Shown here: positions 51,535 to 60,146 of the stretch, one piece after another
Layout: every line of letters starts with the position of its first letter
How positions within the stretch are numbered: the first letter of the stretch is position 1
Source: Streptomyces carminius
GTDB lineage: Bacteria > Actinomycetota > Actinomycetes > Streptomycetales > Streptomycetaceae
Reading direction: 5' to 3'
Length of the DNA: 64,000 nucleotides
Assembly: GCF_002794255.1 (NCBI RefSeq)
Contig: NZ_PGGW01000038.1
Coordinates: forward strand, 124,001 to 188,000
Notes under the pieces: generated by a model
What the model saw: the letters and a program-made list of their open reading frames with translations, nothing else
Database searches by the model: none
Told to the model about the DNA's origin: nothing
Program-made: the position numbers and the translations under genes

Positions 51535-52797
51535 ATGCCGCACTCACCGTCGGGCAGCCGCATGCACATGCTGGATGTGCTGCTGACCGTCGCCGGCCTC
51601 CTCGCCCTCGGGGTGGCCGTTCTCTTCCGCCGTATCCAGAGCGCGCCGCTGAGCGGACCGCTGCTGGCCCTGCTGACGGGAATCCTCTTCGGCCCCGGGG
51701 TACTGGGTGTCATCGACCTGCCCACCGTGCTGGACGCGCACAAGGAACTGCACGAGTTCTCCCGGCTGCTGCTGGCGGTCTCGGTGATGGCCGTGGCCCT
51801 GCGCTATCCGATCCATGACGTACGGGCCCTGGTGAAGCCGGTGTCCGTCCTGCTGGTCGTGGCCATGCTCGGGATGGCACTGCTCACCACGGCGCTGTCG
51901 GCCGCCGTCCTCGGCGTCGGCCTCGGCGCCGCCGCGCTGCTGGGTGCGGCCCTGTGCCCGACCGACCCGGTGCTCGCCTCCAGCGTGGTCACCGGCGACC
52001 CGGCGGAGAAGAGCGTCGCCGCCCGCACCCGGCAGCTGCTCTCCCTGGAATCGGGGGCCAACGACGGCCTCGCCCTTCCCCTGGTGGTGGCCGCGGTGGC
52101 GATCGCCGGGACGCTGTCGGGAACCGACGCGCTGCTGGAGTCCCTGTGGCAGGTCCTGGGCGCGGTCGCCCTCGGAGCGGTGGCGGGGGCGCTGGGCGGC
52201 AGGGTGCTGCGTGCCGCCGAGGCCAGGAGGGACGTCGAGGCGGGCCCGCTGCTGGTGTACACCCTGCTGCTGGCCCTCTCCGTCCTGGGCGTGGCCGGGC
52301 TGCTCCGCCTGGACGGCATCCTGGCCGTCTTCGTCTCCGGCCTGGCCTTCAACGCGACGAGCTCGGTGAGCGAGCGCGCCGACGAGAACAAGAACGACGA
52401 GGCGGTCAACCGCTTCCTGGTGCTGCCGCTGTTCGTGGTGTTCGGGGCCATGATCCCCTGGAGCGAGTGGGGAGAGCTGGGCTGGCGCGGCCTTCTGCTG
52501 GTCGTCGGGGTACTCCTGCTGCGCCGTCTGCCGGTCCTGCTCGCCCTCAGGCGCCCCCTGTCCCTGGGGTGGCGGGACGCCGTCTTCCTGGGCTGGTTCG
52601 GTCCCATCGGCGTCTCGGCCCTGTTCTACCTGACCATGGAGGCCCACCGGCTCGGCGCCGACCCCACGGTCCTGGCCGCCGGCACGCTGGTCGTCGCCGC
52701 CAGCACCGTCGTGCACGGCGCCACCACGGCCCCCGGCCTGGCCCTCTACCGCAGGGCGGGCGAACGCGGCGGGGAGCGGACGGAGGCCGCCGGATGA
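51535..52797 (+). CDS. CPA1-type cation:proton antiporter
   Basis: A 420-residue antiporter with about 12 membrane segments. The functional motifs GAALCPTDPVLASSVVTGDP and SLESGANDGLALPLVV (the ND pair) mark the CPA1/NhaP group. Na+ or K+ exchange for protons is expected. ATGs at 51535, 51562 and 51568 are all possible; the later ones begin just before the first hydrophobic helix. The stop overlaps the K+-channel gene start (ATGA), coupling antiporter and channel. Confidence 0.88.
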   Translation: MPHSPSGSRMHMLDVLLTVAGLLALGVAVLFRRIQSAPLSGPLLALLTGILFGPGVLGVIDLPTVLDAHKELHEFSRLLLAVSVMAVALRYPIHDVRALVKPVSVLLVVAMLGMALLTTALSAAVLGVGLGAAALLGAALCPTDPVLASSVVTGDPAEKSVAARTRQLLSLESGANDGLALPLVVAAVAIAGTLSGTDALLESLWQVLGAVALGAVAGALGGRVLRAAEARRDVEAGPLLVYTLLLALSVLGVAGLLRLDGILAVFVSGLAFNATSSVSERADENKNDEAVNRFLVLPLFVVFGAMIPWSEWGELGWRGLLLVVGVLLLRRLPVLLALRRPLSLGWRDAVFLGWFGPIGVSALFYLTMEAHRLGADPTVLAAGTLVVAASTVVHGATTAPGLALYRRAGERGGERTEAAG

Positions 52798-53801
52798 ACG
52801 TGCCACTCGCACTCCTGGGCTGCCTCCTGCTCCTCCTCGCGCTCGCCGACGCCTCGATCACGGCCCTGTCCATGGTCAGGGTGACCGGCCCGGTCACCGG
52901 ATGGGTGACCCGTGGGGTGTGGCGGCTGTTCCTGGCCGCCCACACCAGGAAGCCGGGCGGCGGGCTGCTGCAGTGGAGCGGAACGGTCACCCTCCTGATC
53001 ACCTTCCTCACCTGGACGCTGCTGCTGTGGGCCGGGTGGCTGTTGTTCTTCGCCTCCCACGAGCGGGCCGTCGTCGGCTCCCTGACCTCCGCCCCCGCCG
53101 ACGGCTGGTCGCGGGTGTACTTCACCGGCTACACGGTCTTCACGCTGGGCACCGGCGACTACGTCCCCGGCACGGCCCGGGCCCAAGTGGCCACCGCCGT
53201 CGCGGCGCTGTCGGGGCTGTTCCTGGTCACCCTGTCCCTCACCTATCTGGTGCAGGTGATCCAGGCGGTGGTCCACAAGCGCTCCGTGGCCGCGCAGGTC
53301 CACGCCCTGGGCCCGGACGCCGGGCGCATCGTCGCCGGGGGCTGGACCGGGGACGGATTCAGCTCCATGTTCAACCAGCATCTGGTCTCCCTGACCGAAC
53401 CCCTGCTGCGGATGGGGGAGCAGCATCTGGCCTTCCCGATCGTCCACTACTTCCACTCGAACGTCCGCGGCAAGGCACCCGCCTGTGCCGTGGCCGACCT
53501 CGACGACGCCCTCCTGCTGCTGCGGAGCGGCACGGACCCGCGGGCCCGGCCCGACCCGGCGGCCACCGGCCCGCTGTGGGCCGCCCTCGGACAGGTGCTG
53601 GACAACCTGCAGGGCCGGTTCTTCTCCCGGGCGGAGGAGGAACGTCCCGCCCCCGCCCTGTCGGCACTGCGCGAGGCGGGTGTCCCCGCCGTCGACGAGG
53701 AGCGGTACGCCGCCCAGGTGCGTGAGCAGGCCCGGCGGAGGCGTGCCGTCCAGGGGTTCCTGTACAGCGACGGATGGCGCGACGGCCGCCCGGACTCCTG
53801 A
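52794..53801 (+). CDS. Two-TM potassium-channel-like protein
   Basis: A 335-residue protein with three N-terminal hydrophobic helices and an Ion_trans_2 pore module. The filter reads TVFTLGTGDYVPG, a TLGTGD variant of the K+ filter TVGYGD, followed by the inner helix LSGLFLVTLSLTYLVQVIQA. The remaining 180 residues are soluble and have no RCK/TrkA-N signature that I can see. It is translationally coupled to the antiporter upstream, pointing to joint control of cation and pH balance. The start is the ATG at 52794. Confidence 0.87.
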   Translation: MNVPLALLGCLLLLLALADASITALSMVRVTGPVTGWVTRGVWRLFLAAHTRKPGGGLLQWSGTVTLLITFLTWTLLLWAGWLLFFASHERAVVGSLTSAPADGWSRVYFTGYTVFTLGTGDYVPGTARAQVATAVAALSGLFLVTLSLTYLVQVIQAVVHKRSVAAQVHALGPDAGRIVAGGWTGDGFSSMFNQHLVSLTEPLLRMGEQHLAFPIVHYFHSNVRGKAPACAVADLDDALLLLRSGTDPRARPDPAATGPLWAALGQVLDNLQGRFFSRAEEERPAPALSALREAGVPAVDEERYAAQVREQARRRRAVQGFLYSDGWRDGRPDS

Positions 53802-53871
53802 GGACGCCGGGGAACACACCGGACGGAGGCCGGTGCGCGGGAGGGGGGCTCCGCCCGCGGTCCGCCCGCCG

Positions 53872-55544
53872 TCACTCCGCCGTGCGGCCGGTCCGGCCCG
53901 GGACCGCACACGCCGCCGGGACCGCCGGGGAGGACCCGTCCGGCCGGGTGCGCCGCCCCGCCGGGTCGGTGCGCGTGCCGGGCGCGGGAATCTCCCGCCG
54001 CCACGGATCATGGCCGAGGGAGGCGAAGACCCGGTGCATCGCCTCGGCGACGTCCGCGGCCCCGCACCGCGCCTCCAGACCGGCGGCCCACCGGACGGCC
54101 GCCGTCCAGTTGGGGAGTTCCGCGTCCAGCCAGCCCAGTGCCTTGGTCCGGCCGCCGGGGAAGTACGCGCTCTCTCCCCCCGCCTCGGCCGTTCCCCCGG
54201 CGGCCCGGAGCGCGGCGGCGGCACGGTGCAGCAGCGCGTCCGCCATACGGCTCTCGGCCGCCGCCCGGGCGGCCGGGCCGGCCGCCGTGCGCAGCTCCCC
54301 GGCCGCGAAGAGCCGCAGCAACTCGGGAAACCGGTACCGGAAGGCGGCCGCGGCGGGCTCCAGCAGCCCGGCGTCGGCCAGTTCCTCCAGTGCCGCTCCG
54401 GCGGCGGGGGGCGGCAGCGTGGCCAGCGAGGCGGCGAGCTCGGGACCGAAGTCCGGTCCCGGCACGAGGGCCAGCAGACGGAACAGCCGGCGTGTTCCGG
54501 GCGCCAGTTGCCGGTAGGAGGAGGTGTAGGAGGCACGGAGGCGCCGCCCCCCGGGCCCGAGGCGGCCGAGCCGCAGCTCCTCGGGACGCAGCAGGCCGAC
54601 AAGCTGCCGTACGGGTGCCGCCGGGCCGGGTCGGCCGGCGAGGACCGCGAGACGGTTCCCGGCGGCCCGCAGCGCCGGCGGCAGGCGGCCGCAGAGCCGG
54701 GCGAGCTCCTCGGCCGCTCCGGGCTCGGCGGCGACCGTGCCGCCGCCGGCCACCCGGTCCAGCAGCCGTACGGCCTCCGCCGTGGACAGGACGCCCGGCC
54801 GGAGCCGCGCGGAGCTCTCCAGACCGGCCAGGGCCCGCCGGCCGGTGACCAGGACCAGACAGCGCGGGCCGCCCGGAAGCAACGGCCTGACCTGCTCCTC
54901 GTCGGCCGCGTCGTCCAGGAGCAGCAGCATGCCGCGGCCGTGCGTCACCGACCGGTAGAGATCACCGCGCTCCTCGGTGTCGGACGGGATCCGGGCGGCG
55001 GGGACGCCCAGGGCCGACAGCAGCCGGGCGAGGGCGGCTCCGGGGCGCAGCGGCCGTGTGCCGGAACCGCCCAGGGAGAGGTGGAACCGGCCGTCGGGGA
55101 AGTGGTCGGCGCACTCCTGCGCGAGCCGGAGCGCCAGCGCGGTCTTCCCCAGCCCCGGCTGCCCGGTGACGAGGGCGATACCGGCGGTGGCCCCCGTACC
55201 GCCGGCCGCCGCCGCGGCCAGCGGGCGCAGGGCGGCCAGCTCCGGTCCGCGTCCGGTGAAGTCCGCGGGCGGAGCGGGGAAGGCGGAAGGCGCCCTCCCC
55301 GGCCCGCGGTGGCGGTGCGGTGCAGCTCCGCGCGGAGCCGCGGGGAGACACCGAGCGCGTCCGCGAGCGCCTCGACGGTGGACTGCTGGGGGCCGCGGTT
55401 GCGGCCGCTCTCCAGCTCGCTGACCGAGCGGGTGCTGATGCCGGAGGAGGCCGCCAGCTCGCGCTGGGTGAGGCCCGCCGCCGTACGCGCGCCGCGCAGC
55501 AGCGGGCCGAGACCCGCGGGAGGTGGGGGGTGTCGGACTGTCAT
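53872..55544 (-). pseudogene. XRE-HTH/NB-ARC regulator with a frameshift after the HTH
   Basis: The ATG at 55544 opens an XRE helix-turn-helix (LLRGARTAAGLTQRELAASS, GISTRSVSELESGRNRGPQQ) in one frame up to about 55300. The NB-ARC ATPase continues in another frame: PPADFTGRGPELAALRPLAA, P-loop VTGQPGLGKTALALRLAQE, Walker B MLLLLDDAADEEQV, and GLPL-like RLPPALRAAGNRLAVLAG. One missing base in the G4/G3 runs at 55291-55300 accounts for the shift. The restored protein (about 557 residues) would be a STAND-type regulator. It stands divergently opposite a similar gene and next to the injection-system operon. Confidence 0.75.
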
Positions 55545-55563
55545 GACCGCCAGGATGTCGAGA

Positions 55564-55619
55564 GGAACCGGGCAGGTTCCCGGGAATTCGAAGGTGCCGT
55601 TTCGCTGCCCTTCCGGGAA
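55564..55619. promoter_or_regulatory. Operator-like palindromes in the divergent NB-ARC promoter region
   Basis: GGAACC-GGGCA-GGTTCC (55564-55580) overlaps TTCCCGGGAA (55577-55586), and a related TTCCGGGAA lies at 55611-55619. All sit in the 83-base gap between the two divergent HTH-NB-ARC genes. Two related sites suggest binding by a dimeric HTH protein, perhaps one of these regulators. Confidence 0.45.
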
Positions 55620-55627
55620 CTCGTAGA

Positions 55628-56839
55628 ATGATTTCCGTGCAACCCCCAAGTGCACACCTACGGTTACCCGGAAAATCCGCCGATGCGGCCGACGGTACGG
55701 CAGTGGCGGGGACGGCCGGCCGGCGAAGTCCGCTGGCGGCGCTGCTCGCCGCCCACCGGGCCGGGGCGGGACTGACCCAGGAGGCACTGGCCGCGGCGGC
55801 GGGCATGAGCGTCCGGGCGGTCCGCGACCTGGAGGCGGGCCGGGTCCGCGTACCGCAGCGGCGGTCCGTGGAATCCCTGGTCGGGGCGCTGTCACTGACG
55901 GGCGGGAACCGGGAGCGCTTCCTCGGCGCGGTCGCCGAGGCACGCCGGGACCGGACGCGTGGCCGGAACGGCCCGGGGCGGGACACCGGCGGTGCGCCGG
56001 GCGACGGGGCCTGCGACGGGACGGGGACACCCGCGCACCCGGTCCCGGCCCAACTCCCTCCGGCGCCGGCGGACTTCACCGGACGGGCGGCCGAGACCAC
56101 CGCGCTCCACCGGGCGCTCCGGGACGCCCCGCACCGCCCGCCGGGAACGGGGACGGCCGTCCTGGCGGTGACGGGCGGGGCGGGAGCGGGCAAGACCGCA
56201 CTGGCCCTGCACACCGCCCACCGGCTGCGGGAGACCTTCCCCGACGGGCAGCTGTACCTGGACCTGCGGGCCAGCCGCGGCGGTCCGCCGGACACCGCCA
56301 GACTGCTGGCCAGGCTCCTGCGCGGCCTGGGCGTTCCGGCCGGGGCCGTCCCGTGGGGCGAGGAGCCCCGGGCCGCGCTCTACCACCGGATCACGGACGG
56401 CCGGCGCCTGCTGGTGGTCCTGGACGACGCCCCGGACGCGGCCGGCGTCCGGCCGCTGCTGCCCCGGACGCCGGCCGGCGCGGTCCTGCTGACCGGCAGG
56501 CACCGGTACGGCGGGCGGCTCCGCGGCGCCGAGGAACTGCGGCTGGGCCCCCTCGCCGGGCCGGCGGCCGAGGCCCTGCTCGCCCGGCTGGTGGGCCCGG
56601 AGCGGGTGGCCGCGGAACCGGAGGCGGTGGCCGCCGTGCTCGACCGCTGCGCCGGGGTGCCGCTGGCCCTGCGGACGGCCGCGGCATGGCTCGTACGGCA
56701 TCCCCGGTGGAGCATCACCGCCGTGCTCGGCGGGTCGGCCGGGGGGTGGGCCGTTCCGTGGGGTGGGCCGGAGACTCCTCAGCGACCCGCGGCGCCCGGT
56801 CCGCTCTCCACCCCGAGCGAGCGCAGCGTACGGCCGTAG
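55628..56839 (+). CDS. XRE-HTH/NB-ARC regulator, C-terminally truncated
   Basis: A 403-residue protein with a DNA-binding HTH (LLAAHRAGAGLTQEALAAAA, MSVRAVRDLEAGRVRVPQRR), a Pro/Gly linker, then NB-ARC: APADFTGRAAETTALHRALR, P-loop VTGGAGAGKTALALHTAHRL, Walker B LLVVLDDAPDAAGVRPLL and GLPL-like GVPLALRTAAAWLVRHP. It ends shortly after the NB-ARC core, without the winged-helix and TPR sensor region of AfsR-like proteins, and its last 61 bases overlap the convergent BTAD gene. The C-terminus was probably lost. The ATG at 55628 is used; GTG at 55637 is possible. Confidence 0.8.
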   Translation: MISVQPPSAHLRLPGKSADAADGTAVAGTAGRRSPLAALLAAHRAGAGLTQEALAAAAGMSVRAVRDLEAGRVRVPQRRSVESLVGALSLTGGNRERFLGAVAEARRDRTRGRNGPGRDTGGAPGDGACDGTGTPAHPVPAQLPPAPADFTGRAAETTALHRALRDAPHRPPGTGTAVLAVTGGAGAGKTALALHTAHRLRETFPDGQLYLDLRASRGGPPDTARLLARLLRGLGVPAGAVPWGEEPRAALYHRITDGRRLLVVLDDAPDAAGVRPLLPRTPAGAVLLTGRHRYGGRLRGAEELRLGPLAGPAAEALLARLVGPERVAAEPEAVAAVLDRCAGVPLALRTAAAWLVRHPRWSITAVLGGSAGGWAVPWGGPETPQRPAAPGPLSTPSERSVRP

Positions 56840-57669
56840 GCGCGGCGGGTGTGCTCCGCGGCGGCGGCGTCGCCGACCCGTTCCCGGGCCGCGACCAGGG
56901 TCCGCCACGCCGCGTCCAGGTACGGGTCGAGGGCGAGGGCCCGCTCGGCGGCCGTCGCCGAGGCGCACACCCGGGCCCGCCGCAGCTCGTACTCCGCGAG
57001 CGCCGCCCACAGCCGGGCGGCCTGCTCGCGCAGCCGCCGGCGTTCCCACGCCACCCACTCCGAGGCGCCCTCCTCGGGCAGCAGTTCACCGCCGTACCAG
57101 CGCAGCGCGGCCCGCAGGCCGGCGATCCGCTCCTCCACCAGCCCCTCGTCCGAGGCCCGCAGACAGTCGGCCAGCCGGTCGAACTCGCGGACGTCGGAGA
57201 CGAACTCACGCCCCACGGCCAGACCGTAGGAGTGCTCGTTGCGCGGCAGCAGGGTGTCCGCCCCCCGTGCCGCCCCCGCGTCCAGCAGCGACCGCAGCCG
57301 GGAGACGGTGACCTGGAGGTTGCGCACCCCGGCCTCGTGGTAGAGGTCCGGCCACAGCGCGGCGAGCAGTGTGTCGCGGTGCACGGACTCGCCGGCCCGC
57401 AGCGCCAGCAGCCGCAGCAGACTGCGGGCCTTCGGCCGGACCGCACCGCAGTCCACCAGCACTCCCCGGACGGTGACGCGCAGGCCGCCGAAGCAGCGGA
57501 TCTCCACCTCGGCCCCGGCCGCCCGGCCGGCCGGTGACGGAGTCCGTGCCCCCGCCGGGTGCGGCCGTGGCGTACCCGCCGTGCAGGACGACAGGCCCTC
57601 GGCGTCCTGTAAGCCGGTTCCCCCCTCGGGAATCCTCATCGGCTCGGCGTTACTGGAAGATCCGTACAC
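56779..57669 (-). CDS. SARP/BTAD-type transcriptional activator
   Basis: A 296-residue activator. An OmpR-like winged helix (EVEIRCFGGLRVTVRGVLVD; RPKARSLLRLLALRAGESVH; EAGVRNLQVTVSRLRSLLDA) is followed by a bacterial transcriptional activation domain (DVREFDRLADCLRAS; RAALRWYGGELLPEEGASEW) of TPR-like helices. SARPs usually switch on neighbouring clusters, so the injection-system operon 200 bases upstream on the same strand is a reasonable target. The GTG at 57669 has GGAGGGGAG about 9 bases upstream; an ATG at 57639 is the alternative. Confidence 0.88.
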   Translation of the reverse strand: MYGSSSNAEPMRIPEGGTGLQDAEGLSSCTAGTPRPHPAGARTPSPAGRAAGAEVEIRCFGGLRVTVRGVLVDCGAVRPKARSLLRLLALRAGESVHRDTLLAALWPDLYHEAGVRNLQVTVSRLRSLLDAGAARGADTLLPRNEHSYGLAVGREFVSDVREFDRLADCLRASDEGLVEERIAGLRAALRWYGGELLPEEGASEWVAWERRRLREQAARLWAALAEYELRRARVCASATAAERALALDPYLDAAWRTLVAARERVGDAAAAEHTRRAYGRTLRSLGVESGPGAAGR

Positions 57670-57870
57670 AGCGCCGCTCCCCTCCGAGCGCGACTCGCCC
57701 GGCCCTGACCCACCCCCCGTACCGACGGGCCGCGGGGACCGTGAAGGCCGTCACGCCGCAGCCGCATCCAAGCAGACCATCCGGACCCGTCCGGAAGCGA
57801 GGCAGAACAGGTAGCAGAGTTCGGACCGCGGAGCGGACGGCGGGAGCCGGACCGGTTCCCCGGCCGCGGA

Positions 57871-59436
57871 TCAGAAGCGTTTGAAGAACTCCACCTCTCC
57901 CAGGGCCACCAGGCGGGACGGACGCTGCCCGTGGACGGTCCGGATCGTCAGCCGCAGCCGGGACACGTCGCTCACGGTCAGCCGGACGGTCTGCTCGCCG
58001 GGCCGGTCCTCCAAGGCCACGGTGCGTTCGCCGACCTTCCTGCCGCCCTCGTCCCAGGCGGTGACGGTCAGCGAGGCCGGACGCGCCTGCCGGAGGTACT
58101 CGTCGGCCCGGTCCGAACTGCCGGAGTGGAAGAGGAGGTCGGTCAGCCGGAAGGGGGCGGCGAAGGACGCCTCCAGCCACTGGCCGTCCGGTGCCCGGCC
58201 CGCGGCCGGGGCCCAGTAGCGGTTCCAGGCGCCGTCCACCGCGAGTTCCGCCGGATGGCCCGCGGCGGAACTGGACGCCCGTACCGACTCCGGGCGCACG
58301 GAAGACGGTTTGCTGAACCGGTCCCGCACCGCGTTCACGGCCGAGGGGCCGTAGACGGTGGCGGCCCACCCGAGGGCGGCCAGCGCGAGCAGCAGGACCA
58401 GCCAGGTGAGCGGTCGCCGCAGCCGTCCGGCCGGACCGCGCCTGCGGGCCCCGCGGCGCCGCAGCAGCCGCTTCCACCAGGGCGGTTCGGCCAGGGCGGA
58501 CGGGCTGTCCAGCGGGGTGCCGCAGCGGCGGCAGAACGAGCGTCCGGCCGGGTTCGCGGTACCGCACTCCCGGCACGACACGTCGTCCGCCGCGGCGACA
58601 TGGTCGTCGACGACCTCCCGCACCCGGGGGCGCCGGACCGCCTCCCGGCCCGGGCGGACCGCCACCGGACGGGCCTCCGGCGGCCCGGACGGGGCCGCGG
58701 GGTCCCGCCGCGGCCGTTCGCCGGACCGGGACCGCGGGCGCGGGGTGCCGGCCGGTGCGGGCGCGAGCAGAGCGGCGGCCCGGGCGGCGTCCGCGCCGGG
58801 GACGGCCTCCCCGGCGTCGTCACCGGTCTCCCCGGGAGCGGAGCTCCGGTCCTCGCCGGCGTCTCCCGGCGTTCCCCCCGGGGCCCCCGGACCTTCCGTG
58901 CCTTCCGGGTTCTTCGGGGTCTGTGAAGCCCGTGCGCCCTCCTCCGGTCCTCCTTCCGGCTCCGCTCCGGAAGGCTCCTCCGGTACGGCGGGAGGCCCTG
59001 TCTCCGGCCCCGTCTCCGGCCCCGTCTCCGAAGCCGCCCCGCTCTCGGCGGTGGGCTCCCCTTCCGGTGCGGGACCGGCCTCGGGGGAGGAGCGTGTCGC
59101 CGGTGCTCCGGCGGAGGCGGGCGCGGGTGCGGGACCGGCCCCCGGGACCGCGGAACCGTCCGGAGGACCGGCGGCGGGAGGCGGTGACGGGGCCTTCCCG
59201 GGCCGGGGCGGTTCCGTCCGCGGATCCGGCAAGGGAGGCGGTGAGGTGTCCGGTGCGCCGTCGGCACCGCCGCTCGTGCCGCCGTCCGGACGCGCCACCG
59301 GGCCGGGAGCCGGCTCCGGCTCCGCCTCCGCCGCGGCGGCGGGACGGGAACCGCTCCAGTCCAGGAAGGCCCCGCACTCGCCGCAGAAGGAGTCACCGCC
59401 GCCCACCGCCGCGCCGCACTGCTCGCAGGTCGTCAT
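57871..59436 (-). CDS. Zinc-ribbon / single-TM / discoidin-like protein at the end of the eCIS operon
   Basis: A 521-residue multidomain protein. Zinc ribbon 1 (CEQCG...FCGECG, residues 4-22) is followed by a long Pro/Glu/Gly/Ala-rich disordered stretch, zinc ribbon 2 (CRECG...FCRRCG), one transmembrane helix (LTWLVLLLALAALGWAATVY) and a C-terminal discoidin/F5-8-type or NADase-type glycan-binding-like domain (ASSSAAGHPAELAVDGAWNR; GQWLEASFAAPFRLTDLLFH). The topology suggests a cytoplasmic zinc-ribbon side and an extracytoplasmic carbohydrate- or ligand-binding side. It is 101 bases downstream of the tail-protein gene on the same strand. It could anchor or release particles at the envelope; this role is inference. 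Confidence 0.82.
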   Translation of the reverse strand: MTTCEQCGAAVGGGDSFCGECGAFLDWSGSRPAAAAEAEPEPAPGPVARPDGGTSGGADGAPDTSPPPLPDPRTEPPRPGKAPSPPPAAGPPDGSAVPGAGPAPAPASAGAPATRSSPEAGPAPEGEPTAESGAASETGPETGPETGPPAVPEEPSGAEPEGGPEEGARASQTPKNPEGTEGPGAPGGTPGDAGEDRSSAPGETGDDAGEAVPGADAARAAALLAPAPAGTPRPRSRSGERPRRDPAAPSGPPEARPVAVRPGREAVRRPRVREVVDDHVAAADDVSCRECGTANPAGRSFCRRCGTPLDSPSALAEPPWWKRLLRRRGARRRGPAGRLRRPLTWLVLLLALAALGWAATVYGPSAVNAVRDRFSKPSSVRPESVRASSSAAGHPAELAVDGAWNRYWAPAAGRAPDGQWLEASFAAPFRLTDLLFHSGSSDRADEYLRQARPASLTVTAWDEGGRKVGERTVALEDRPGEQTVRLTVSDVSRLRLTIRTVHGQRPSRLVALGEVEFFKRF

Positions 59437-59537
59437 CCGGCCGTCCTCCCCGTCCCGCGGCGCGCTGCCACCGCGCGCCGGTCCCCTCTGCCGTGCCCCG
59501 TCCCCGCGGGCGGGGCCTCAGCGCTTCTCACCGTTCC

Positions 59538-60146
59538 TCATCGCTCCTCAGGGCCCGCCGACTCGATCGTGTAAGGCACATGGGCGGGACGGCCGGCGTC
59601 GACGAGGGCCGTCAGCCGTGTCATCGACGGCGCGCCGGGGCCGTCGCCCCGCACCCGCACCCGGAGGAAGGGCTCCGGGGATCCCGGCAGGTCACCGCCC
59701 GGCGCCGCCGACCAGGCGGCGCCCCCGCTGTCGGTGACCTCCACCTCCACGCCGAGGGCCTCCCGCACCTGTTCGGCCAGCCCGCGCGCCGTACCGCGCA
59801 GCCGGTGCAGTTCCACCGCCCCCGCCACCGCCCGGCGGCGCTCGGCGAGCGGCCGGCTCTCGTCCGCGTCGGCCGCGACCCAGCCCGCCAGCCACCGGAG
59901 GAAGTCCTCGGGGGCCAGGCGGGGGTCCCAGTAGGCCTCCAGGCAGTCCAGTACGGCCAGTACGGGCGCCATGACCTCGTCGAAGGCCGAGACGAACCGC
60001 TGCGCGAAGGCGTCCTCGGCGTAGGGGGCGGGCAGCCGCGCGCCGAAGGGGTGCGGCGAGAGCAGTCCCTCGGTCCCCAGACGCCGGGAGGTGTGCTCGT
60101 CCGGTGCCGGACGGGGATCCCTCGCCGTCTCCGCCGCCTCCGTCAC
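59538..60146 (-). CDS. Phage tail protein (gpI/TIGR02242-like) of the eCIS
   Basis: A 202-residue phage-tail-type protein. RLPAPYAEDAFAQRFVSAFD, LEAYWDPRLAPEDFLRWLAG and VELHRLRGTARGLAEQVREA are typical of the tail protein that sits after baseplate J in phage-tail-like injection systems. It is a baseplate wedge component. The ATG at 60146 overlaps the baseplate J stop (ATGA at 60143-60146). Confidence 0.88.
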   Translation of the reverse strand: MTEAAETARDPRPAPDEHTSRRLGTEGLLSPHPFGARLPAPYAEDAFAQRFVSAFDEVMAPVLAVLDCLEAYWDPRLAPEDFLRWLAGWVAADADESRPLAERRRAVAGAVELHRLRGTARGLAEQVREALGVEVEVTDSGGAAWSAAPGGDLPGSPEPFLRVRVRGDGPGAPSMTRLTALVDAGRPAHVPYTIESAGPEER

